The notes under the pieces are model-generated. The model saw only the letters and a program-made list of their open reading frames with translations. It searched no databases and was not told where the DNA came from. Below, piece after piece: positions 7,519-14,005 of a stretch of 22,489 nucleotides of DNA. Position numbers and translations under genes: made by a program. This DNA comes from JADYZU01 sp964443055 (lineage in GTDB: Bacteria; Pseudomonadota; Alphaproteobacteria; Rhodobacterales; Rhodobacteraceae): NCBI GenBank assembly GCA_964443055.1, contig CAYUBT010000022.1, positions 1-22,489 on the forward strand, written 5' to 3'. Within the stretch, counting starts at the first letter, position 1. Every line of letters begins with the position of its first letter.

Positions 7519-8995
7519 ATGACCCTCTTCCTCGGCGTCGATATCGGCACCTTCGAATCCAAGGGCGTGCTTGTGGACGAGACGGGCCGCATTCTCGCCC
7601 GGGCGCGCCGTCCGCACGAGATGATCGTGCCGCAGCCCGGCTGGGCCGAACATCGCGCGGATGAGGACTGGTGGGGTGATTTCGTCGCTATCACGCGCGA
7701 GCTTCTGGCCACGCCGGGAGTCGATGCACGCGACATCGGTGCCATCGCCACTTCGGCCATCGGTCCCTGCATGCTCCCGGTGGACAGCAGTTTCCGCCCG
7801 CTGATGAACGGCGTACTTTACGGGGTGGACACCCGCGCGGGTGCCGAGATCGAGGAATTGCACGAGACCCTCGGCCGCGATGTGATCGAGGAACGCTGCG
7901 GCAATGCGCTGTCCTCGCAGATGGTCGGGCCGAAAGTCCTGTGGCTGCGTCGCAACCGGCCCGACCTCTGGGCGCAGACGGCGCATATCGGCACATCGAC
8001 GACCTGGCTCACCTGGCGGCTCACGGGTGAATGGGTCATCGACCATTACACCGCCGGCAGCTATGCGCCGCTTTACGACATCGGCCTGCGCGACTGGCGG
8101 CCCGAATTCGGTGACATCTGCAGCCGCGAGCAGCTTCCCCGCCTTCTCTGGTCGGACGAGATCGCGGGTCAGGTGACCGGAGCCGCGGCCGCCGAGACCG
8201 GCCTTGTCGCCGGAACCCCCGTGGTCTGCGGCACCATCGACGCGGCGGCCGAGGCCATCTCGGTCGGCGTACGCCATCCGGGCGACATGATGATGATGTA
8301 TGGCTCGTCCTTCTTCGTCATCCAGATCGCCGACAGGCGCATCCGCGACGGCAGGCTCTGGCAGGCACCCTGGCTGTTCGNNNNNNNNNNTCATGGCAGG
8401 GCTGGCGACCTCAGGCACGCTGACCCAGTGGTTCCGCGAGATGACCCTGCCGGGGATGGAGCGCGGCGAGGCGTTCGCACGTCTCTCGGCCGAAGCCGAA
8501 TCCGTGCCCCCCGGCGCGCGCGGCCTGATCTGCCTGCCGCATTTCGCGGGCGCGCGCACGCCGCTGCATGACGACCACGCCAAGGGCATGCTGTTCGGCC
8601 TGACGTTGCAGCATGGCCGCCCCGAAATCTTCCGTGCGATCTTCGAGGGTGTCGCCTTCGCCACGCGCCATCTGGCCGAGACCTATGCCGAGGCCGGGGT
8701 GCCGCCCTTGCGGGTGATGGCCGTGGGCGGCGGCGTGCAGAACCGGGCCTGGGCGCAGGCGGTCTCGGACATGACCGGGCTGGAACAAAGCGTGCGGCGC
8801 GTGACCTTCGGAGCCTCATACGGTGACGCTTTCATCGCAGCCCTGGCCACGGGCGCGGTGACGCATGGCGACATCGACATCTGGAACCCGGCAGACCATG
8901 TGATCACGCCGCGCGAAGTGCCGGAATACGACCGGCTCTATCCGGTCTACCGGGCGCTTTACGACCGCAACCGCGACCTGATGGAGAGTCTCTGA
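7519..8995 (+). CDS. FGGY-family carbohydrate kinase (interrupted by assembly gap)
   Basis: About 492 residues once the gap is bridged, the normal size for xylulokinase-like FGGY kinases. The ATG follows AGGAG with 7 nt spacing, 26 nt after the peptidase gene. Domain I starts with the phosphate-binding LGVDIGTFESKGVLV; the catalytic Asp lies in CGTIDAAAEAIS, followed by MMMMYGSSFF. The C-terminal adenosine-binding part has VGGGVQNRAWAQAV and TFGASYGDAFIAAL. Ten Ns at 8381-8390 separate two different frames: before the gap codons begin at positions = 1 mod 3, after it at 2 mod 3. The true gap length must therefore be a multiple of 3 for an intact gene. A WLF...MAGLATSG junction is what the family shows, so only a few residues are probably missing. 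The substrate is a ketose or polyol, not specified by sequence. Confidence 0.85.
8381..8390. other. Assembly gap (10 N)
   Basis: A run of ten undetermined bases inside the FGGY kinase gene, probably a placeholder of fixed length. The flanking frames disagree if the gap is really 10 nt but agree if it is 9, 12, 15 and so on. Confidence 0.99.
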
Positions 8996-9729
8996 TGCGC
9001 TTTGAACGGATGCGCCCGGCCCGGATCCGCGCCGCCGTCGCGGCGGGGACGCCCTTTGTCCTGCCCATCGGCGTACAGGAATACCACGGCGAGCATCTGC
9101 CCGTCGGCATGGACCTTCTCGCTGTCACCGAGGCGGTGGACCGTCTGGGCGATGCGGTGGTGGTCCTGCCGCCCTTTGCCTTCGGTGCGGCAAGCCATGC
9201 GGTGGCCGGGCCCGAGACGATGGGCACGGTCCATGTGCCCGCCGAAGTGATCCTGCCCTATGCCCAGGCGATGTTCACAGGGCTGCTTGCCGCCGGGATT
9301 CGCAACATCCACGGGATCATCCATCATCAGACCGAGAATTTCTGGCAGGGAATGCCGACCGATCTTTCCTTCCGCCTGGCGGCGCGGAATGCGGTGTTTG
9401 CCCATCTCGAGGCGGCGCGCGGAAGCGGCTGGTGGGGCGCACCCGAAAGCGCGAGCTATTACGACGATTTCGCCGGGGGCGAGAATCCCTTCAACTGGAT
9501 TTCGATCCATCCGCTCCTGCCGCCGGGCGCGGATTATCCCTTCGATCATGCGGGCAAAGGCGAGACCGGGCTGATGCGCGCGCTTGCGCCCGAGACGGTG
9601 GACATGGCGGCGCTCGGCCCCGATTCGCCCTGGTATGTGGCCGATGCGCATGAGGCGACGCCGGAGTCGGGCGAGGAAGGCGTGGCGATCATCCTCGCCC
9701 ATCTGCGAGAGGTCATGGGGCTGGCCTGA
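8995..9729 (+). CDS. Creatininase-family metal-dependent amidohydrolase
   Basis: 244 residues, typical of the family (about 240-270). It opens with the signature GVQEYHGEHLPVGMD, giving ligands Glu29, His31, His34 and Asp40. The second block, normally NGHGGN, reads HGIIHHQTENF (His110/111, Glu114, Asn115), more like the HxEN of true creatininase than the GHGGN of most relatives. The late HAGKGETGLMRAL corresponds to the family HAGExETS block. The start codon overlaps the kinase stop as TGATG. The family opens cyclic amides (creatinine) or removes formyl and related groups; the activity here is unknown. The operon context (peptidase, kinase) suggests a role in cleaving an amide- or lactone-containing intermediate. 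There is no signal peptide, so it is cytoplasmic. Confidence 0.8.
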   Translation: MRFERMRPARIRAAVAAGTPFVLPIGVQEYHGEHLPVGMDLLAVTEAVDRLGDAVVVLPPFAFGAASHAVAGPETMGTVHVPAEVILPYAQAMFTGLLAAGIRNIHGIIHHQTENFWQGMPTDLSFRLAARNAVFAHLEAARGSGWWGAPESASYYDDFAGGENPFNWISIHPLLPPGADYPFDHAGKGETGLMRALAPETVDMAALGPDSPWYVADAHEATPESGEEGVAIILAHLREVMGLA

Positions 9730-9744
9730 GCGTGTGGCCGGATT

Positions 9745-9939
9745 TCAGAGGCGCAGCAGCGAGGCCATGCCCGAGGCCAGCAGCCGCGCCATGAAGGTCG
9801 GCGGATACATGCGGGTGCCGGGCAGGGCGGCGAGTGTCCGTGACCCGGCCTGACAATCGTCGCAGCAGCAGACGACACTCGCGATCGGTCGGGGGCCGGT
9901 CTCGAAGCGGGTGCGGCCGCAGGCGCAGGAGAACTCCAT
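9745..9939 (-). pseudogene. Truncated GFA/CENP-V-like zinc-binding ORF
   Basis: A 64-residue ORF, 6 nt downstream of the permease stop with TAGGAGG immediately before ATG, so it would be read as the last gene of the transporter operon. It shows CxC near the N-terminus (FSCACGRTRF) and a CCxxC cluster (VCCCDDCQAG), the Cys pattern of the N-terminal half of GFA-like proteins. The end (YPPTFMARLLASGMASL) looks like the C-terminal tail of longer relatives (about 130-200 residues). The middle, including the remaining expected zinc ligands, is absent. I read it as an internally deleted remnant; a short functional Cys-rich protein is possible. Family assignment is from motif memory and is tentative. 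Confidence 0.45.
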
Positions 9940-9945
9940 GGCCTC

Positions 9946-10878
9946 CTACTTCACCGCGCCCGCGGCCATGCCCTTGATGATGAACCGCTCCAGCAGGATG
10001 CCGATCACGATCAGGGGCAGGATCGCCGCGAAGGACAGCGCGGCCATCGACCACCACTGCACCCCCTGGCTACCCGTCTGCGAGGCGACCATGACCGGCA
10101 ATGTATTGGCATGGGTCGAGGTGAGCAGCGAGGCGAAGAAATACTCGTTCCAGGTCAGGACGAGCGACAGGATGAAGGCCGCGACCATGCCGGGCAGGGC
10201 GATGGGCAGGATGATCGTGATGAACGCTCCCCAGACCGAGAGGCCATCGACCATCGCGGCCTCTTCGAGGTCGGTCGGGATCGAGGAAAACTGGTCGCGC
10301 ATGATCCAGATAACGATGGGCAGCACGGTGAGCGTATAGAGCAGGATCAGCCCGATCCGCGTGTCGAGCAGCGCGACCTCGCGGTAGAGGACGAGGAAGG
10401 GCAGGGCGAGCACGACCGGCGGCAGGATCAGCTGGCTGAGAAAGAAGAAGGAGATGTCGGAATTGCGCATGAAGCCGAAGCGGTAGGCGAAGCGCGAGAG
10501 TCCGTAGGCAGCCATCGAACCCAGTATCACCGCGAGTGCCGAGGCCGAGAGCGAGATGATGGCGGAATTGGTGAAGCGTTTGAGAAACTCCGCGCGCGGG
10601 GTGGAAATCTCGCCGATCGTGTCGGGTGACAGGCCGATCGAGCGCCAGCCGAGCCAGGCGGGCTGGTAGTCCACCCAGGGAATCATGTGCCCCTGCATGA
10701 CGTTCGGGGCCATCTTGAAGCTGGTGGTGATGGTCCAGTAGATCGGGAACAGGCAGATGAAGGCCCAGAAGACCAGCAGCGCGTAGATCAGCACCCGGCT
10801 GGTCCACCATTTTGCATGGCTGCCGCTGTCTGCGGGCGAGTCATGGAAGATCTGGGCGGTCGGGGTCGTGTCGGTCAT
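9946..10878 (-). CDS. Carbohydrate ABC transporter permease (MalG-like)
   Basis: 310 residues. After a hydrophilic N-terminus of about 25 residues, the first membrane helix is VLIYALLVFWAFICLFPIYW, followed by an extended periplasmic loop and five further hydrophobic segments (among them AIISLSASALAVILGSMAAY, LSQLILPPVVLALPFLVLY, LILLYTLTVLPIVIWIM and LSFAAILPLIVIGILL). The coupling EAA loop is clear: EEAAMVDGLSVWGAFITIILP. The C-terminus AAGAVK matches the GxxxGAVK ending typical of MalG-type CUT1 permeases. It pairs with the upstream MalF-like permease, whose stop overlaps its ATG by 4 nt (ATGA). It forms half of the inner-membrane channel of the sugar importer whose ATPase lies at 14006. 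Confidence 0.92.
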   Translation of the reverse strand: MTDTTPTAQIFHDSPADSGSHAKWWTSRVLIYALLVFWAFICLFPIYWTITTSFKMAPNVMQGHMIPWVDYQPAWLGWRSIGLSPDTIGEISTPRAEFLKRFTNSAIISLSASALAVILGSMAAYGLSRFAYRFGFMRNSDISFFFLSQLILPPVVLALPFLVLYREVALLDTRIGLILLYTLTVLPIVIWIMRDQFSSIPTDLEEAAMVDGLSVWGAFITIILPIALPGMVAAFILSLVLTWNEYFFASLLTSTHANTLPVMVASQTGSQGVQWWSMAALSFAAILPLIVIGILLERFIIKGMAAGAVK

Positions 10879-11981
10879 GTCTGCGGCCTCGTCCAGCGTT
10901 CGGCCAGTTTCATCATGATCGTCATGACGATGACGATGAGCACCAGGTAGACAATGGCGAGCATCGTGCCGTAGCCCACGTTCGAGCGGTCACGATATTC
11001 GCGGTAGATGAAGGAGGTGACACTGTCGGTTGCGCCCCCCGGTCCGCCCGAGGTGACGGTGATGATGATGTCGGCCAGCTTGAGCTTGAAGATCAGGCGG
11101 ATGAGAACAGCGGTGATCGAGACGGGCAGCATCAGCGGGAAGGTTACCTCCCAGAAGCCGCGCCAGCCCGAAGCGCCGTCGACATGCGCGGCCTCCTGCA
11201 CCTCGCGCGGGATCGCCTGCAATCCGGCCAGCAGCATGATCATCATGAAGGGAATATAGGTCCAGGCGTCCATCATCATGATCATCAGCCGCGCGATGAC
11301 CGGATCGCTGAAGAACGAGGGGGTCGGAAAGCCCAGTTCGCGGATGAGCCGTGCGACGGGGCCGAAACGCGGCTCGAACATCGACTTGCCGACCATCCAG
11401 CTCACCGCCACCGGCGAGAGCATGAGCGGCAGGAGGAAGGCCACGCGGAAGAACTTGCGCGCCCTGATCTGTGCCGAGAGGAGCAGGGCAAGGCCGAAGG
11501 CCACCGCATATTCGACGATGATCGCCAGCGAATAGCGTACCATGTTGCCAAGCGCGTTCCAGTAGAACGGGTCGTTCCACATCTTCACGATATTGGCGGT
11601 GCCGTTGAACCTGCGCCCGTCGGGCGAGGCGAGGTTCCAGTCGGAAAAGGCGATGACGACGCCGAAAAGCAGCGGAAAAAGTGTCAGCGAAATGACGAAG
11701 ACCGTGGCTGGCAGCACGAAAAGCCGCCTCTTGCCCATCTCGCCGTGGATGATGACCTGCCCGCCCAGAAAGCAGGTGACCCAGAGACAATAGGCGTAGA
11801 GCGTCGGCCGCCAGTTGTCGAAGCCGAGGTCGATCCGTCCGTTGATCTGCAGGATCTGCAGCAGGACCATGATGGCCACCAGCGCCGCTGCCGCCCAGAT
11901 GAGTGCGCGGCCGAGGCTTCGGCGTGACGGGGTGATGTCGTCGGCCGTGACGACATGAAGAAGATCGCCCTGCGTGCTCAT
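10875..11981 (-). CDS. Carbohydrate ABC transporter permease (MalF/UgpA-like)
   Basis: 368 residues, longer than a plain UgpA-type permease (about 290) because of extra N-terminal helices: ALIWAAAALVAIMVLLQIL is followed by a pair of segments before the canonical core (FVISLTLFPLLFGVVIAFSDW onward). The EAA coupling motif reads EVQEAAHVDGASGWRGFWEVTFP, with GGPGGATDSVTSFIYR before the last helix, as in CUT1 permeases. The ATG at 11981 has only a poor Shine-Dalgarno; no better alternative precedes the first helix. It is downstream of the binding-protein gene, from which a 130-bp spacer with a hairpin separates it. It is the heterodimer partner of the following permease. Confidence 0.92.
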   Translation of the reverse strand: MSTQGDLLHVVTADDITPSRRSLGRALIWAAAALVAIMVLLQILQINGRIDLGFDNWRPTLYAYCLWVTCFLGGQVIIHGEMGKRRLFVLPATVFVISLTLFPLLFGVVIAFSDWNLASPDGRRFNGTANIVKMWNDPFYWNALGNMVRYSLAIIVEYAVAFGLALLLSAQIRARKFFRVAFLLPLMLSPVAVSWMVGKSMFEPRFGPVARLIRELGFPTPSFFSDPVIARLMIMMMDAWTYIPFMMIMLLAGLQAIPREVQEAAHVDGASGWRGFWEVTFPLMLPVSITAVLIRLIFKLKLADIIITVTSGGPGGATDSVTSFIYREYRDRSNVGYGTMLAIVYLVLIVIVMTIMMKLAERWTRPQT

Positions 11982-12065
11982 GATGGGATGCTAGCCGTGG
12001 ATATATGCTGCGGAAAGGCCCTGAATGCGGGCCCGGGTACGATTTTCCGGTCCTGGCCCGTGAAC

Positions 12066-12093
12066 GGGGCACCCGGAACGATCCGGGCACCCC
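12066..12093 (-). terminator. Intergenic hairpin between binding protein and permeases
   Basis: On the + strand, GGGGCACCCGGA (12066-12077), loop ACGA, then TCCGGGCACCCC (12082-12093) pair over 10 of 12 positions, with one 2x2 internal mismatch. No U-run follows in the transcribed (-) direction. It lies just after the binding-protein stop and before the permease genes. Such hairpins commonly act as partial terminators or 3' end stabilisers that raise binding-protein levels over the membrane subunits; that role is inferred. Confidence 0.6.
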
Positions 12094-12111
12094 TTCTTCA
12101 TGCCGAATGGC

Positions 12112-13764
12112 TCAGAGGCCGAGCGAGGCCTTGTAGAGCGCGATCTGGCTTTCGCGGCCGATCTGGTCGGTGATCTCCTCCCATGCGGCGGCGATGGCGT
12201 CGGCGGTTTCCTGCGCCGAGGCATATTGCCCCGTCACCCCCTTGGCCATCTCGTCCTCGAGGATCGAGAAATACTGGAAGATGCCCGGAATCCGCGGCTC
12301 GATCGCCGCATTGGGGTGATTGTAGCTGTCGAGGTTCGAGCCGAGGTAATCCGCGATATAGTCGCGGTCGTAACCCGCCGCCGCCCATTCGTCGTAGTTG
12401 AACTGCGAGTTGCGATAGGGCTGGAAGCCGGACGGATAGGCCGACATCCACAGGGCGATGTCCTTGCCTCCGAGATGCGCGGCAGCCGACCAGGCGGCCT
12501 TGCGCTTCTTCTCGTCGCCCGAAACGCGGTTGGTCACATAGATGCCCCAGCCGATGAAGGCCATGTAGGGGGCGAAGTTCTTGCCGCCCTCGGGCTCGAC
12601 CCATTCGGCCTTGGTCCAGTCATAGAGCTTGGTCGCCCCGGGGTTGATCCCGAAGCCCGTGACATCGCCCACGACGGAGGTGTCCGATGTGCGTGCCATC
12701 GCACCCACGTCGCCCCACCACATCACCGCGCCGCCGGTCCCGGCGAGGACCTGGGCGAAGGCTGTGGAGTTGGGGTCGGCGTTGATCTGGTCGGGCGGAT
12801 AGGCGTCGGCTGCTGCCAGGTCGAACACGTCCTGGATGGCCTGCACCCAGGCCGGGTTGTTCACCATCGGCTTCATCGTGTCCGGCTCGAAGATCCATGC
12901 CGGATTGCCGGGCACCTTGGCATAGGGCGCGACGCGGTCGGCAAGGAAGTAGAAACCGAAACCACCCCACTGGTATTTCAGCGGATCAAGGAATCCATAG
13001 GCGGGCAGCCCGGTCAGCGGGTCGGTCTGGCCCTTGATCTTCATGGTCCAGTCGTCCATCGCCTCGTAGGTATCGGGCACTTCACTATAGCCGGTCGCCT
13101 CGCTGATGGCGGGATCGGTGAAATAATCCTTGCGGTAGGACAGGGTGTGGCAGTCGCCATCGATGTTGACCCGGTAGGACTTGCCGTCCCAGGTTCCCAC
13201 TGGCGGTTTCAGATAGCCCACGAGGTCGTCGACATCGATGAGATCTGCTACCCAGTCAGGCATCTCGTCCAGAAGGCCCCGGCCGGCGGTGTCGCCCTCG
13301 AAGGGCGCGCCCATTTCGAGCATGTCGAAATCGACCGTCCCGGTCGCGATCGACTGCTGCAGCCGCGCGTTGAAATCGGCCTGGGCGAGGTCGATCCAGT
13401 TGATCTTGGCGCCGGTATAGGCCTCCCAGGGGGCAAGGAAGCCCCGGAACAGGAAATTGTGCAGGTTCTGGTTGTTCAGACCCATGAAGGTCAGCTCGAC
13501 CCCCTCGAACTCTCCCTCCTCAACTGTCTCCCGCGTGCCGCCGAGGCACAGTTCGCCGACCCGGCGCCAGTCAGCGTCGGTCGGGCTGCCCATGCCGACG
13601 CCCGGGATCTGCAGGATCTGGGCGCGCAGGTCACCTTCCTGTGCCGTGGCCGCGCCCGGGAGCGAACCCATGGCTGCAACCCCCCCCGCGGCGGCAGCGC
13701 TCTGCAAAAGCCGGCGCCGGGTCAACCCGGCGCGGACAATCGCGTTATAATGTTCAACTTTCAT
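12112..13764 (-). CDS. ABC transporter extracellular solute-binding protein, Tat-exported
   Basis: 550 residues, well above the roughly 420 of common CUT1 binding proteins but similar to the long forms found in Rhizobiales and Rhodobacterales. The N-terminus has a Tat motif TRRRLLQ (residues 15-21), a short hydrophobic Ala/Gly stretch and a probable cleavage site ATA|Q at 41-42, so the mature protein is periplasmic. The body is rich in Trp and aromatic residues, as expected for sugar ligands (GLNNQNLHNFLF, FDMLEMGAPFEGDTA, GGAVMWWGDVG, GFGINPGATK, FIGWGIYVT). GGAGG lies 6 nt before the ATG. It is the first gene of the leftward transporter operon and carries a structured leader of about 100 nt. 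It shares the divergent control region with the ATPase gene. The ligand is unknown; a sugar is inferred from partners. Confidence 0.88.
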   Translation of the reverse strand: MKVEHYNAIVRAGLTRRRLLQSAAAAGGVAAMGSLPGAATAQEGDLRAQILQIPGVGMGSPTDADWRRVGELCLGGTRETVEEGEFEGVELTFMGLNNQNLHNFLFRGFLAPWEAYTGAKINWIDLAQADFNARLQQSIATGTVDFDMLEMGAPFEGDTAGRGLLDEMPDWVADLIDVDDLVGYLKPPVGTWDGKSYRVNIDGDCHTLSYRKDYFTDPAISEATGYSEVPDTYEAMDDWTMKIKGQTDPLTGLPAYGFLDPLKYQWGGFGFYFLADRVAPYAKVPGNPAWIFEPDTMKPMVNNPAWVQAIQDVFDLAAADAYPPDQINADPNSTAFAQVLAGTGGAVMWWGDVGAMARTSDTSVVGDVTGFGINPGATKLYDWTKAEWVEPEGGKNFAPYMAFIGWGIYVTNRVSGDEKKRKAAWSAAAHLGGKDIALWMSAYPSGFQPYRNSQFNYDEWAAAGYDRDYIADYLGSNLDSYNHPNAAIEPRIPGIFQYFSILEDEMAKGVTGQYASAQETADAIAAAWEEITDQIGRESQIALYKASLGL

Positions 13765-13806
13765 TTCAATCCTCCCGCGTGATGCGCGGCCGTCATGCCG
13801 GGAAAT

Positions 13807-13870
13807 CCGCGCTGCGGGCGCGGAGGTCGGGCCGGCTGCGGCCTTGACGCCTTCCCGGCGGACCGCCGGG
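13807..13870 (-). promoter_or_regulatory. GC-rich structured leader upstream of the binding-protein gene
   Basis: Three self-complementary elements occur between the operators and the binding-protein start: CCGCGC-loop-GCGCGG (13807-13823), GGCCG-GCTG-CGGCC (13830-13843) and the near-perfect palindrome CCCGGCGG-A-CCGCCGGG (13854-13870). If transcription starts near 13885-13900 they would fold in the 5' UTR. No known riboswitch is recognised. They may affect mRNA stability or be a mobile intergenic palindrome. Confidence 0.4.
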
Positions 13871-13908
13871 CTTTCGAAGCTTCGTCACTCGCCCGATTCA
13901 AGTCAAGT

Positions 13909-13922
13909 GCTGACATGTCAGC
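13909..13922. promoter_or_regulatory. Operator copy 3, perfect palindrome GCTGACATGTCAGC
   Basis: A 14-bp perfect inverted repeat in the divergent region between binding-protein and ATPase genes. It has the GCTRAC-AT-GTYRGY form of the sites at 2689 and 6325, and is the most symmetrical of the three. It lies about 145 bp upstream of the binding-protein start and 84 bp upstream of the ATPase start, so it can control both arms. Confidence 0.7.
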
Positions 13923-13928
13923 GCTTTC

Positions 13929-13940
13929 GTCAGCGCTAAC
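13929..13940. promoter_or_regulatory. Adjacent palindrome GTCAGCGCTAAC
   Basis: Near-perfect 12-bp palindrome, 6 bp beyond operator copy 3, made of the same half-sites in everted order (GTCAGC then GCTAAC, no spacer). A central-CG palindrome of this shape also resembles LacI-family operators, but no LacI-type gene is in the window. It is either a second contact for the same GntR regulator or a site for an unlinked factor. Confidence 0.45.
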
Positions 13941-14005
13941 GGCAGAGTAGACAGGTTGCGGGGCCTGCGCTAGGAAACTGCCAACGGGGGGGGCGGGGAG
14001 CATCC

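Noticed and set aside
10812..11927. + strand ORF opposite the MalF-like permease
   Set aside because: Highly charged His/Asp/Arg translation is the complement of a membrane protein gene; the permease EAA motif shows the true strand.
12100..13782. Long + strand ORF of 560 codons
   Set aside because: It lies opposite the Tat-exported binding protein. The minus strand has the signal peptide, ribosome binding site and operon context, while the + strand product has none.
13875..13884. Palindrome CGAAGCTTCG
   Set aside because: A perfect 10-bp inverted repeat, but it occurs once, does not match the shared operator and has no other supporting feature.
13878..13906. Promoter for the binding-protein gene using TTGACT (minus strand, 13906-13901)
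   Set aside because: The -35 is good, but at 16-18 nt spacing the candidates (CGAAGC, GAAGCT, AAGCTT) are poor -10 elements, so no promoter was assigned.
13929..13940. LacI-family regulator operating in this island
   Set aside because: The palindrome resembles LacI operators, but no LacI-type gene is present and the half-sites match the GntR-linked motif, so I did not propose one.
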